Shown here: piece by piece, positions 44,260-55,838 of the stretch | How positions within the stretch are numbered: the first letter of the stretch is position 1 | Layout: each line of letters opens with the position of its first letter | Source of the DNA: Toxorhynchites rutilus septentrionalis | Taxonomy: Eukaryota > Arthropoda > Insecta > Diptera > Culicidae | Length of the DNA stretch: 64,000 nt | Direction: 5' to 3' | Assembly (NCBI RefSeq): GCF_029784135.1 | Contig: NC_073745.1 | Location: forward strand, 109,967,716 to 110,031,715 | Notes under the pieces: model-generated | The model's database searches: none | What the model was told of the DNA's origin: nothing | Seen by the model: the letters and a program-made list of their open reading frames with translations, nothing else | Made by a program: the position numbers and the translations under genes

Positions 44260-45300
44260 GGCGTCGTTCTGCATTACTCGAGAATTAATCAAGCAATTGA
44301 AACCAAATAAGGCATATGGAGGTTTAGGGGAGTGCTCCCTTGGCCGAGTGGTTAGCGTCATAACTAACATGCCGGGTGTTCGGGTTCGATTCCCGTTCTG
44401 GTCGGGGGAATTTTTCGTAAAAGAAATTTCCTCCGACTTGCACTGTGATCACGCGTATTCTAGTGCTTGCCACTCAGAATGCATTCAAGGCGTGTTATTT
44501 GGCATAGAAATCTCAACTAAGTACTAATAAAAATGACGCAAGTAATACTACGTTGAGACGGCGAAGTTCCTCTAGGAACGTTAGTGCCATTGAAGAAGAA
44601 GAAGAAGAAGAAGGTTTAGGGTGCGATGAATGTTTCTATGGTAGTTCGACACTCCTCCCCCCTCTCTTAAGGGGGGCTCCCATACAAATGAAACACAAAT
44701 TTCGGCATAACTGGAGAATTAATCATGCAAATGAAACCAAATTTGGCATCTGGAGGTTTTAGGGTACAATAAATGTTTTTACGGTGGTTAAACACTCCGC
44801 CCCCTCTGTAAGGGGCAGCTGGCATACAAATGGAACACAAATTTCTACATAACTCAAGAATTAATCATGCAAATGAAACGAAATTTGTCATGTGGTTATC
44901 TTAGGGAGCAATAAATGTTTCTATGATGATTAGACACTCCTCCCACTGTCTAAGGGGTAGTTTCCATGCAAATGGAACACAAATTTCTGCATAACTCGAG
45001 AACTAATCAAGCCAATTGAACCGTATTAGGCATGTGGAGGCACGAAGGGGCAGGGTAGGGGCACGAAACGTTTCTATGGTGGTTCAACACACCTACCTCC
45101 TCTCTATGGGCATGGGAGCTGCCATACAAATGAAACACAAACTTCTGCATAACTCGAGAACTGATCAAGCAAATGGAGCCAAATTTTGGATGTGAGGTTT
45201 TTTTGGGTACGAGAAATGTTTCTATGATGGTATGACACCCATTCTTTCTTTTGGAAAGAAGAGGGGTTTCCACATAAATAATGCACATATTTCAACCAAA
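44260..45300 (-). repeat. Second ~140-bp tandem array
   Basis: Five units of the repeat described at 7330-8620 (landmarks near 44272, 44680, 44823, 44963, 45120), each with CATACAAATGAAACACAAAT, CATAACT(C/G)GAG and CAATAAATGTTT. The array starts abruptly after GGCCGGCGTCGTT. It is interrupted by a tRNA-SINE. Confidence 0.82.
44330..44612 (+). mobile_element. tRNA-derived SINE
   Basis: 283 bp inserted in an array unit with TSD GGTTTAGGG at 44321-44329 and 44613-44621. The 5' 75 bp are tRNA-like: A box TGGCCGAGTGGTTAGCG, B box GGGTTCGATTCCC. A tRNA-unrelated body follows, then a (GAA)n tail. Pol III transcription from the A and B boxes is expected. Confidence 0.92.
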
Positions 45301-45312
45301 CATATTCCAACC

Positions 45313-45372
45313 TAGAGGCGAATGAACTGCAAAGTTTAAAGCCTCTTAAAAACAAAGAAGAAGAAGAAGAAG
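45313..45372 (+). mobile_element. Hairpin micro-retroposon (60 bp)
   Basis: TAGAGGCGAATGAACTGC, AAAGCCTCTTAAAAAC, then AAAGAAGAAG. Near-perfect 11-bp TSD, ATATTCCAACC at 45302-45312 and ATATTCCTACC at 45373-45383. Confidence 0.82.
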
Positions 45373-47187
45373 ATATTCCTACCAAACATGACAATTGAAC
45401 ATTCTCGGAACTCTGAAGGAAAATGGGAAAATTCAAAAATTTCAATTCGCATGTGTTTTACAATTACATATTGACAAGCGTTGTTAGTCCATTTGATGCT
45501 TGCGGTAACGAAATTGATCTTCGTTCGAAAGAATGGATTTTAATGTGATTTTGGAAATGGATTTTAATGTGATAAAACGCACTGCTATATCGTCTTCTTT
45601 CTATATAAATAAAAATGGATCGCCGTATGTGTTGATAAAAGCAAAACTCGAGAAAGGAATTGGCCGATTTGGGGCTGTCTTCATTCTATCATATTTTCTG
45701 TATCAAACATTTATTCCATGTAACGGAGAAACATGTTATTAGCAAGTGGATGAAAAATCTTGCACGAGAATTGTGTCTGAAAACAATCTGATATTATAAT
45801 TAGGGATTGCATTACCGTGCCAAAATTCCAATAATCGGTTATTCGGTAATGAAAATTTAGTTACCAGTAAAACTGGTAAATTATCGGTAAAAAAGTATTT
45901 TAAAATAAACCATTTACTTGAAGAAAATTTTATTGATGATGATTAGTTTACAAAGACAACATGTTGGAAGTTTTTGCTATTCAGTTTGTTGGTTAAAGTA
46001 ATATTAGACTGTCAAAAAAGTCCTGCGGTATTTTTTTGAATTTTCATTTGTTCATAAAATTAGTTACAATCATCTGTTTCAAGTCAAATATGCGCCGTTT
46101 TGTTCGATGACTTGTTCCCAACGAGATGCCAACTTCATAATACCCCTGTTATAGAAGCTCGCTTCCTTATTGGAAAAAAACTCGGATAGCCAATTTTCAC
46201 AGGCCTCTTTTGTGGCTAACTTCTGACTACCTAGCTCGTTCGCCATGGACAAAAACAGGTGGTAGTCACTTGGTGCAAGGTCCGGACTATACGGCGGATG
46301 CAAAAGAACCTCCCATCCGAGCTCCCGGAGCTTCTGGCGCGTCACCAAAGAAGTGTGTGGCCTGGCGTTGTCCTGATGGAAGACAATGTGGCCTCTGTTT
46401 ATCAAAGATGGCCTCTTCTTCATGAGTGCTACCTTCAAGCGGTCCAGTTGTTGGCAGTACAGGTTCGAATTGAGCGTTTGGCCATAGGGAAGCAGCTCAT
46501 AATAGATTATTCCTTGACAATCCCACCAAACACACAGCAGAACCTTCCTGGCCGTTAATGAGGGCTTGGCCACCGTCTGAGCCGCTTCAGCGGGCTTCGA
46601 CCACGACCGTTTGCGCTTCACGTTGTCGTAAGTGACCCACTTTTCATCGCCAGTCACCATCCGCTTCAGAAACGGGTCGATTTTGTTGCGATTCAGCAGC
46701 GATTCACATGCGTCGATATGGTCAAAGATGTTTTTGACGTAAGACTACGTCTAACCGGAAGATATAGGGGGTGAAATGGAAATCTAGGCACTGAACAAGT
46801 AGGAAAAAATGCAAGATTTGGAACGCTTATAACTCGAGCATTTCTCAATAGATCGCAAAGGTTTTTGCATCAATTGATAGGAAATATATCTACGCATGTA
46901 TCATAACGAATAACATTTCATTTTTCTTGAGATAAATAATTGAATAATTGTGAAATATCAAGCATTGTCCAAATGCACTATGTGCCCATTTTTGATTGGT
47001 CCATTTTGTGCTCCTCAAATCGAACCGACCAAAATGGGCAATCAGAGCAGCAGCGAAATAGAATGAAGCACGATTGGAAAGGAAAAAGAAAAAAAAAGGA
47101 ACGAAACATTGGTCGCAGTCTCACACATGCGTAATTCTCGAGCCAGCCAGTCAGCTTAAAAATCCCCGCTCCGCTGCCGTAACGATC

Positions 47188-47406
47188 TTTTTTTTCAGCC
47201 ACATTCTTTGTGTGGATACCGACTGGACAACATCGTTGCTGGACGGGCTGGACGGCGAGGGATCGAGTGCCTTTCTCAAGGCAAGAGGGCGGAGGTGGTA
47301 GCGCTGGAGTAGAATAGAGTAGAGTTTTCAAAGGGCCTTTCTCAAGGCTAGAGACGAATGAACTGCAAAAGTTTAAAGTCTCTTTAATACAATACCTTCC
47401 TACCTT
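47188..47406 (+). mobile_element. ~220-bp SINE inside A4
   Basis: TSD CCGTAACGATC at 47177-47187 and 47407-47417. It carries GGACGGGCTGGACGGCGAGG, then GGATCGAGTGCCTTTC (B-box-like), and ends with the tail AGAGACGAATGAACTGC, AAAGTCTCTTTAATAC. The same SINE lies at 62239-62425. Its 3' tail resembles the free hairpin micro-retroposons. Confidence 0.88.
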
Positions 47407-47485
47407 CCGTAACGATCATTCTCATCCAAACCGTACACCACATCGGTTCGCATCACAACACATCAACAAACCAACCCAAGCAGCC

Positions 47486-47695
47486 ATGTCTGGACATGGT
47501 GAAGGAGGAAAAGTGAAGGGAAAGGCAAAATCCCACTCGAACCGTGTTGATCTGGAGTTCCCCGCAAGGGTAGCTAGGCCGAGCGCGTTAGTACCAGTGC
47601 CCCAGTCCACCTAGCCGGCGTTATATAGTTTCGGCCGCCGAAGTGATCGAGTTAGCTGGCAAAGCTGCTCGCGACGATAAGAAAACCCGCATTCG
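47486..47695 (+). pseudogene. Histone H2A relic 1 in A4
   Basis: The ATG at 47486 reads [26 protein letters not shown], then ARVARPSALVPVPQST and a stop after the family-wide ~23-bp deletion. The out-of-frame remainder still matches RKG, and VIELAGKAARDDKKTRI near 47641-47692. At most a 42-residue N-tail peptide could be made. Confidence 0.9.
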
Positions 47696-47928
47696 GAACA
47701 GAACACATTCGGTACGGTGGACATCAAGACAACAGGCAGTTGCAGCGAATGGCGAGTGGCAAACGCAATCGCAAAACGGCAGCATGTAGCAGAAGAAAAA
47801 AGTTTGTTCTTTATACAAACTGCTTTGGTGGCAAATCCAGAACAAGGCGACATCGAGGGCGTTCGAAATGGTTTTTTTCAAAACCACGAGTACTAAGTTT
47901 TCTGAATTGGAACCATCCCATAAAACAC

Positions 47929-47944
47929 GGCGCTTATCAGGGCC
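47929..47944 (+). terminator. Histone-type 3' stem-loop
   Basis: GGCGCTTATCAGGGCC followed by ATTAAACC and AAAGAG, about 17 nt after the stem. The loop carries the same T-to-A change as A1 at 11879. Confidence 0.78.
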
Positions 47945-48546
47945 ATTAAACCTTTCAAAAAAGAGTTTACGAAATACAGTTCAATGCTTTCTAAAATAAT
48001 ATCCAAAATAATAATAAAACACAAATTGATTTTTTCATAATTTGTTTGCCAGGATCTGATGAGTATGTGAATTTGGCAGTTGTTCTGAGCTTATTGATAG
48101 TTGGGGACTTTCCTGAAAATTCAATTTTCACCAATTCTTATATTGTTTCCAGATTGAAAGTACAGTAATTTACAATTAGTTCGACATTTAGCTAATTGGA
48201 CGGACATGTAATGCGACATATTTAGTTGGACATTTTTGTAAACATAGAGATCCAAATTATGACCCCACATTGAAAGTCGACACTGTACCACTGTCATCGC
48301 AAATGTTCAATTACATGTTAAAATCGCCTCCAATGCGACACTGAGTGGCGTTTCAGCACGTCGCATTGAATGTAATTTACTGTACAACATGTCACAAAGC
48401 TGGATGGGAAGAAATTTTCCACCTGTGAAAGCTGTGGCGAGTGACAACAAATCGCTAAACAGAAAGGTTTAGCCGAACAAGATGGGGATATCGAGTGATA
48501 AGTGAGTGAGTGCATGTGAATCCAACGAGCGAACAAATCGTAATGA

Positions 48547-48610
48547 ATGTATTTTTCTTTCTTTCTTTCTTTGTAAGTGGCTTTAAACTTTGAAGTTCAT
48601 TCGCCTCTAG
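48547..48610 (-). mobile_element. Hairpin micro-retroposon with AAAG tail
   Basis: On the minus strand CTAGAGGCGAATGAACTTC, AAAGTTTAAAGCCACTTAC, then an (AAAG)n tail. It lies where the H2A relic 2 region was lost. I could not find a clear TSD. Confidence 0.65.
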
Positions 48611-48691
48611 CCCAGTGGAGAGCCACAATAAAACTAGCCCAGAGGGGACTGTCGAAAGGGAAACCAAAAAACGCAAAAACACAACACCAAA

Positions 48692-48707
48692 GGTTCTTTT
48701 CAGAACC
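48692..48707 (+). terminator. Perfect histone 3' stem-loop
   Basis: GGTTCTTTTCAGAACC, then ACCAACATG and AAAGAG near 48722, retained although its H2A coding relic is gone from this copy. Confidence 0.85.
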
Positions 48708-49559
48708 ACCAACATGTTCATAAAGAGTAAACAGTACACTAATCCATTTTTCAGGTAGATAGGTAGGTATTGACGTAGGAGAAGAAAATAAAACAATATA
48801 TTTGAAATATATATTTAACAAGAGCTGTCCCCTTTGTATAGTCCTACGTCACTCCGGTTATGTCCCCGACATTACACACCCGTCTTTTTTGCGTCAACGT
48901 GTGTGGCACCCATACATCGAGCTTCTTTGTGAATCCAAGCTTCTTCAATTGGTTAATAACGGTTTGATGACTAATCCCCAGCTCTTGGCCGATGCTACGG
49001 CTGCTATTATGCCGGTCTTTCTCGGCTAATTCAGCGGTTTTGCGCAATTTTCGACGACAGGCCTTCCGAAGCGTGGCGCATCTTCGACGACCTCTACACC
49101 AGAACGAAAACGTTGAAACCATCGTTGTGCGGTGGAAATGGAAACTGTATCGGGCCCATAAAATGCACAAATTTTATTGACAGCTTGAGATGTATTTTTG
49201 CCTTTGTCATAGTAGTACTGTAAAATATGTCGGATTTTCTCTTTATTTTGCTCCATATTTGCGACACTATAACTCACGAACGACTTAACCAAACAAAACT
49301 CTGTCAAGGATTATATTATAGCTAAAAATACATTTCCAACAAGCTATAGTATGACTCGATACAATGAATACAACTAGAACTACGCGCTTACAGCGACACC
49401 TCGCGGAAATACCGCAGGACTTTTGTGACAGCCTAATACTTAAAAACACAAATAATGTTAATTTTGTTGTCTTCTAATCTATATCTAATCTCATGAACAA
49501 AATTTTCAGAAGATGTAAACGCACGTTCAGAATCCAATGATGTTGGGCGTACGAAGAGC

Positions 49560-50039
49560 ATCGAATACCATTGTCATTTATTTGCCTCTGATGTTCTTTG
49601 TATGAAAATTTCATCATTTTTCATCAATCCGTTTGTAGACGTTGAGCTTAGGCTGGACGTTAATATCTTTGATTGCTGCAATCGTCGTTCAAGTTTTTCC
49701 TTGATGCTCAACTGCTCCAGTGGATTTTTTCCTCCTGTTGTTGCTACCATAATCGTCGAATTTCATCAAACCACGAACAATTTCAAATGCCTGTTCGATC
49801 AATGTAATCCGTGACGTTTGATAGAAGACGCCGAGGTCATCGTTTATTGTGTCATGACCACGAGCAGAATATTTATTCATATATACGAACGAATCTGTGA
49901 TCCTTCCAATCAGGGCTTCAAGCAGCTGTTTCGAAATTTCTGATGGTTGTTCCTGTAGCTGTTCTAGCATAAATTGCAATCTGACGTCAGCTTCATAAAG
50001 GGTGCGGTTCTTTCGGCATAACAGTTCAACAGCGACCAT
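49560..50039 (-). pseudogene. hAT transposase C-terminal remnant
   Basis: Minus-strand frame from 50039: MVAVELLCRKNRTLYEADVR, MLEQLQEQPSEISKQLLEAL, NDDLGVFYQTSRITLIEQAF, then a shift and KEKLERRLQQSKILTSSL-type sequence and the SERAFTSSENF box further left (about 49500-49560). Same protein as in hAT copy 1. Only the C-terminal dimerisation region is represented. Confidence 0.75.
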
Positions 50040-50541
50040 AACTGGGCATCAACCAATTCTTTTGTCACAGTAAGTTCTTCATCGCTGAAGCTTATCGTGT
50101 GTTTCGTTTTCAGATTCGGCAGTGATTCTGGAACTGGAGTTCGGTCGTAAAATCAGCGCAGAACTGCCATTAGTGCATTTTCGATCCTAATTTAATTCTC
50201 AAATAAAATTTCAAAGTGCCATGAAGGCAAATATTATTTATGGTGTAAAAATGAAAATTACCGAAAATATCGGTTATTGATCGTAAAATTACCGGTAATT
50301 CGGTAATGAAAAATTACCCGGTATTACCGGTAAATCCGGTTAACAATCCCTAATTATAATGTCGAGTTTTGGTAGAAGTACTGCAAATTTTATAGTGAAA
50401 AATAATTTTAAAGGGTAAATTAGAAGATCAATCAATGAACAGTTCTGCGATTGGACCCATGAACGTGCGTTTAGTAAGAAAACGTGGATGTGATTACGAA
50501 AAATAATTTTTGGGCGGGACGAAGTTTGCCGGGTCAGCTAG

Positions 50542-53500
50542 TGTAAACTATTAAAAAACAAATAAATCAATAATCACGTAAATAAAACTTAGGTGCTTGA
50601 AGCCATTGATTCGTCGATCATCTGAATTTGTTTAGTATGTTGTTCAAAAAAAAATTTTTTTTTAAAGTCATTTCTGGAAAAAGCGGAAAACCATTGATTT
50701 TTCGGACCGCCCTAAATTCCCTAAAATACTCTAATGCAAAAAAAACAGGGGTCTATGTCCTCGTCGATAGGGGCAATACTTGATATATATAATAAGGCAC
50801 CAGAAACAGTATGTGTGATCATATCTCTAAATATTGAAATAGTGATCATAGGGTTGGAAGAAAAACATATTCTTGGTTGAAAGGTCAACCGTTATAGAAA
50901 ATTGAAATACCACTTAAATCATTTCTTTTTCGATTATTTCGATAATAATCGTTGGGTTTATTGCATGGAATAGTATTTCTGTTCCATTTTCATTCCATTT
51001 CATAAACATAGAAGTGAGTTTTCGGTGCTGATTCAGTTGAATGAGGCAAATTTTTATCCCAATTTGAACCGAAGCAAAATATTATCCTACCACAACAGTA
51101 TAAGTGGGTGACTGCGACGATTTCCACTGAGAAACTAAAGAAAAACACTTGTAAACGAAAGGAGCGGAAAGGCGACCAGACGTGAGCGATATCCTTGAGA
51201 TGATAATTTATTTCCTAGCGTCCTTTTTCGTCCCACTTCTTGAGCGGCCGAAAGAAATGGGCGAAAGCCGTTATGGCTGCGCAACTAGATTCTGGAGACA
51301 TCAAGTGTGTTTGTGAGGTTTGACTTTTGACTGGATTCCGAGACGGCCCTAATGGCATTTGTCTCGCAGACAGGAGGTCATTTTTGATGTCTTTATTACC
51401 ATTGCTGTCGCCAAAGGGGAAAAAATGGCAAATTTTGTGTGTGCGAAACCGCTTCAACGAGGATGTTTTCTTTTGTAGCTCAGGTTATGATGATTACGGA
51501 AATCACTGTATCGTACGGCAATAATGGATAATTTCTATTACGTGTTATGCAACAAGACTTACACATCGTCTCATGTAGCATCTCGTTAGCAGGCACACAA
51601 AGGTATCCTGGAAAACTCCTGTTGCTTCGGTGTACCGACAGCTCATCTCGAAAGCCAAGAATTACAGCTCGACATCAGTGTTTCATAAATATTCATTTCG
51701 TATTCCTATCAGCAAACGGTCCGCAAGTGCGTGTGATCTTTTGCTACAAATGCTGGGGGAGGAAAACTGTTGGAAGAACGACCCAAACACGCTTTTCCAT
51801 TCTGCGGTATTACACACATTCACCCACGCAGCTTCACTTACCCGCGTTTTACTTATACGAGGATATGTGTGATACACGATAGGGCAAGGATGAGACGGGC
51901 CTCGAGACGACGCCATCCCGGGACCCGAATGTGAGTTTGCGTCGTTAGGCACGTCAAATTTATGAATTACCGGACGGTGATTGCTCCGAGGGGTAGATTC
52001 GGTGATACATAAATATTTATGGAAAAATGCCGTCGGCACCACGTGCACATTTTCCCCGATCTGTCAAACCGAAAAATGGATATGTCACTATTTGATATTG
52101 GACAAGGCGCGCTCTTGATTTGCGGAAACGATGCTTTGGGGAGTGGAAAATGTGGATCAAACGGGCTGTCATGCGGTTTTCGAGAGTGGTAACACAGTGG
52201 CAACAACGGGACAACGAAATTCGTATAATTTTTCGATATTTACATGGAAATGAAGATATGTTTAGCATTTCGGATGGTGACATCCGTTTGACGTTATCCA
52301 GGTTTCAATCTTGATTTCGAGGTCACAAATTTAATGCCTCCGAAAGACGAGAGACTTACTTTTTTTTATTGGTCATCCAAGCGTAGTGTTATTCCATTCA
52401 TGGAGTTATTATTTACCTGCAAAGATAGAAAAAACACAATCAGTTTAGTTTGCTCCCGTACCATCTACATATTCCCGTTTGAAAAAAGCATATGCTCGAA
52501 GGGAAACATGTCACTTAAGCCCCTGTCCAGTGCAATCTCCTCCTTCCACTAGAGTCCATAAATCATCTATCGGAAATTTGCCTCTCAAGAACGACTACCG
52601 ACTCCAGTTTCTCTGTTATTCCAAAGTCAATTTTCCCCGGTGCACTCACTGAGTTGTAAGTCAAACAGATTATAGTCTGCGGGGCAGCAGAGGAAACAGA
52701 AGGTCTGTCTACCTCTAAATGTACACACAGTGGTTGGAAAGGGTTCAGGGAGTCGTCTCCGCCAGCGGCCGTAGGAAATACCCAGCAGCGAAAAAATAAC
52801 ATACTAAAATCTCCACTCCGAAAACCGTGCTGAGAGCGTGATGTGCGTTTTTTCCGGCCCCGAATTGTTTATGTTGTTGGGTTCGAGTACTAGTATGCCT
52901 ATGTAGAATGGTGAAAGCGAAGAAGAATGTTTGAGATACGAGAAAATAAAACAACACAAAATCTCGCTAGACAGTCTCTGCTCCTTGGGTAAGATTATGC
53001 GTCACGGTGCCCCCGCATGGACCGGCGCGAACGGGCCGTTGTTTGGTGTTAGGAGGAAGTCATCAAGAAATGATTTTCGCCCAAAACCAAGATCTGCGCG
53101 TGATGACGGAGAAGTTTGTGGTGTTTGATTTGTTTGTTTTAGTTCGGTGTTTTTTTTCTCCCTACGATTTTCTCTTTCTAGTGGGATGAAGTGATAATGA
53201 TCGAATCCGCCGGATGGCCGGTGGATTCGGGCATAGGAATGTTACCCGCAGTGTCTTCCTGGCCGCGGAAAGTTTGTAGATTTGTGTGCCTCCCGGTGGA
53301 GTGTTGGTTTCGGAGATAATCATAATCATCGTTCGTTAAACTGTGGCATGATGGATGATGACAGCTGCGATTTTGCATTCATCTACGTTGTGCTACTGTT
53401 GGGCGGCTACTTAATGAGCTCAATTTGTTTGAAATGCAGAGATACGACTAGCACTCTTTTGTCGTCATTACAAGTACTGATGTTAATTTATTCACGTAGT

Positions 53501-53667
53501 CATTTAGATACTCGTCCATTATTCATACATTCTAAGTCATTTCACTACACTCATAATCAGAATTGTTTACTTCAGATATTAGGAAAGTTGGGAACAGTGC
53601 CAATCAGATTTATTAGACCATAAAGTACAGTAATTTTACACACCATTTGATGTAATTATGATGAATA
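50542..53667. other. Non-repetitive spacer or intron-like DNA
   Basis: About 3.1 kb, higher GC from 51100 to 53300. Open frames up to 121 codons occur on both strands, overlap one another, and show no domain. I could not identify exons, splice-linked frames or RNA genes. Confidence 0.4.
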
Positions 53668-53715
53668 AAAAATGATAAGTTTGTGTCTGAGACATGACCG
53701 CATAGCCAAGGTTGG
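53668..53715 (+). mobile_element. Orphan B-type element end
   Basis: After AAAAAA the sequence reads TGATAAGTTTGTGTCTGAGA, CATGACCGCATAG. It carries the GTGTC/GACAT hairpin and ACCGCAT box of B1 and B2, but GACGTAG is lost and no partner end could be assigned. Confidence 0.45.
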
Positions 53716-53949
53716 ATTAACGATATTTGTTGCAAATTGATCTTGAGAATCTTTGAAAAAAAACTCCGCATTTCTGTAGATCGCAAAGGATTAGGGGGGT
53801 ATTCTAGTGTAGAGACACGAATTTCGGACGTTTTTTCGAGCTCCTTAAAAATAAAACAAAGAATATTTTTAATTTCGATTATATCATTATTTGTTCATCT
53901 ATCTTTTAACATCTATCCGATTTAAAAAAAAGAGTAATATTTAAAAAAT

Positions 53950-55838
53950 CTCTCAACTCTCCCTAACTCGATGTTCTGTATCTCGATATTTTTCCTAACT
54001 CGATGGGTTTCATGGCACCTTCGATTTTACAAGCATTCTTCTCTCCATAACTCGATACCTCCCTAACTCGATGCCTCCCTTACTCGATGGGTTTTGATTA
54101 ATTTTTCCATGGATTTTCACCTGCCTAACTCGATTGATTTTCGCGTACATGTTTTTGTGCGTTATTACCTCAGATTTCAATTGCCCTTGAAAGTGAAGAC
54201 GGAGTGTTCGTGTCATCAAACAATTTCTTTTCAAGTATGGAAAACCACGAGAAACCTTTCAAGCGAACAATCAAAACGCTAACCATTGCGCAAGGTTTGA
54301 GCATCATCGAGCAGGTCGGAAAATATGGACGGAAGGGGTCTGAAGCTGCAAATAATTTCAGTATTGCACGAAGAACGATATTAACACTATTCAAACTAAA
54401 GTAAGAATGGAATCGGAATGGAAAATTGTATTCATAGCTATAGCATATAAGGTTGGTCGGAATCGAAAAGCTGGAGCGGTCAATGGATTTTTGTCTTATC
54501 AAGCCAGAGAGAATAATTTACCTCTCTTAGGTTGCTTCAGGAAGCTGAATTTTCCTTCAATGATGATGGAGATATTCCGCTGGCATAATTAATGCGTCGT
54601 GAGCTTGCTGATGTCGGCAGTACAATACCGTTCGATTGCTCAATGTATTTTAATGATTAGTGCAAAAAGAACCAAAGCGTGATTTGCTGTGATCTGATGC
54701 CAGATACCGATATACTGGAAAGTGTTGAAAAAGCTGAGAAAAACGCTGAAGATAGTAGTTCTATTGAGATGGAGAATATTCAGGAAGGTTCAGATGATTG
54801 TGCCGAAATTACATCTTTGAACGTTAAATCAAACCTGAAGAATGTGTCCGGAATATTGAAATCAACTGAAAATGTTCCTGTGGAACTATTCGAACATTTC
54901 TTTGTGATTGAACAGTTCTTGCGTGATCGTTACAATTTAGTGTGAATAACATACTTAATCGATATATTCTTTGTTAACCTAGTTCCTCATGCAGGTCGGA
55001 CTCGATTATATATGATTCGATTATGTAAAATTTAGGACTCGATTATATACAGTCTTTAATTTTTTTTTATAATTCAAATATGAATAATTTCAAGAAAAAA
55101 AAATTAACCTTTCAACATTAAAGTGAAATTTAAGAGGCTTTTATAAGTACGGTGGGTTGAAAATCGCGATTTTTGATGATTTTGATTGAATTTTCATCAG
55201 GAATTGTTTATATCGATATTGCAGCGAAATTAAGAGAGATAGCAGTTGGGTGTCAAAGAACAAATTGTAGAGGGGTTAGAGAGCTTCAATTTAATTGATA
55301 GAAACAATCAAGTTTAGTATAAATTTTTGGAATAAAATTGATAATTACAAATTTAAAAAAAAATAACTTTTAAATTTTCCACTTCCAAAATGTTATTTTA
55401 ACCCACTAGACCAATTTAGATGTTCCACTACTATATCCTGTACTAAATTTTCTTATCTTTCAATTGAAAGCAACAGAATCGGCTTTCTTAGCGTACTTTT
55501 TAATGTAGAGTCATTTTGAGGCAACAGAGTCCAAAACAAAGGAAATGTTTTATAACTCTGTCATCATTTAAATTCGAACATATGCGTAGAAGGATTTTTT
55601 TCGTGAAATCCGTCTATCACCTCTTAAGAGATTCTGGAAAAAATATTTTTTTATGTGAGAAAGGTGTTTTTTCACTTTAAGGGAATTAATCAAAAATTCA
55701 AATTCATACCAATATTGGGACACTTACCCTAATATATGACAATTTATGACATAAAAAAAATATGAAAAAATGTTCCGTATCTCGATACCTCCCTAACTCA
55801 ATAGTCTCCTTGGATATCGAGTTAGGGAGAGTTGACTG
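53950..55838 (+). mobile_element. pogo/Tigger-like element
   Basis: The right end, whose reverse complement is CAGTCAACTCTCCCTAACTC, is followed by TA. The left end CAACTCTCCCTAACTCGATG is less perfect. Subterminal copies of CTCCCTAACTCGAT recur in both ends (e.g. 53959, 54060, 54071, 55789). It interrupts the left arm of the piggyBac-like element, whose right arm shows the uninterrupted sequence. It encodes a CENP-B-like N-terminus but lacks the DDE domain. Confidence 0.82.
54237..54945 (+). pseudogene. pogo/Tigger transposase, internally deleted
   Basis: From the ATG at 54237: MENHEKPFKRTIKTLTIAQG, LSIIEQVGKYGRKGSEAANN, then FSIARRTILTLFK. This is the CENP-B N-terminal HTH (xALTIxxKLxIIxxVExG...STIxTIxK). 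A stop and frame changes follow. The region to 54945 has an acidic, Ser-rich frame (DILESVEKAEKNAEDSSSIE, VELFEHFFVIEQFLRDRYN) like the C-terminus of Tigger proteins. The DDE core is absent. Confidence 0.7.

Larger units (their letters stand above)
46736..48884 (+). mobile_element. Histone-cassette element A4, inside mariner
   Basis: GACGTAAGACTACGTC to CACACCCGTC, 2,149 bp including a SINE. Mariner copy 1 shows the empty site as seven T's. Here five T's lie left and six right, so the insertion duplicated about four T's (TTTT). This fixes the element termini as GACG...CGTC. Cargo is reduced: H2A relic 1 and its stem-loop remain, H2A relic 2 and the opposite-strand stem-loop are deleted, and the final perfect stem-loop is kept. 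Confidence 0.93.
46079..49256 (-). pseudogene. mariner transposase split by A4
   Basis: The N-terminal part opens at 49256 (MEQNKEKIRHILQYYYDKGK, STAQRWFQRFRSG) and runs to about 49026; the second HTH part follows to 48885 (IGQELGISHQTVINQLKKLG). After the A4 insertion the catalytic part resumes at 46735 and runs to 46079 with TGDEKWV, VFHQDNARPHTS and PYSPDLAPSDYHLF (D,D34D). HQDNARPH is more canonical than in copy 1. It is inactive because of the insertion and a frame change near 49030. Confidence 0.9.
46014..49436 (-). mobile_element. mariner copy 2, interrupted by A4
   Basis: Terminal repeats TTAGACTGTCAAAAAAGTCC and the reverse complement of TTAGGCTGTCACAAAAGTCC, with a TA duplication at 46012-46013 and 49437-49438. 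hAT copy 1 (near 43850) preserves the uninterrupted target, GTATTACTT. The element is split by A4 at a T7 run, whose intact form is seen in mariner copy 1 near 14824-14830. Confidence 0.95.
45801..50352 (-). mobile_element. hAT-like element copy 2 (outer shell of a four-level nest)
   Basis: The ends are TAGGGATTG and CAATCCCTA with a perfect 8-bp target duplication ATTATAAT at 45793-45800 and 50353-50360, the hAT hallmark. Own sequence is about 1.13 kb (45801-46013 and 49437-50352); the rest is an inserted mariner. Runs of ACCGGTAA/TTACCGGT near both ends give subterminal repeats. It keeps only C-terminal transposase pieces, so it is a non-autonomous deletion derivative. Confidence 0.93.
45590..50541 (+). 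mobile_element. Probable Helitron-like host of the hAT nest
   Basis: The right end is GCCGGGTCAGCTAG at 50528-50541 followed by T, the same CTAG|T end as at 7330. A candidate 5' end is TCGTCTTCTTTCTATATAAA at 45590, preceded by A. Between these ends, outside the nested hAT, are only about 400 bp, so it would be a short non-autonomous copy. The left border is a guess; the right end is firmer. Confidence 0.5.

Noticed and set aside
44330..44405. tRNA gene with A and B boxes
   Set aside because: It is the head of a SINE with a non-tRNA body, a (GAA)n tail and a target duplication; the acceptor stem is not convincing.
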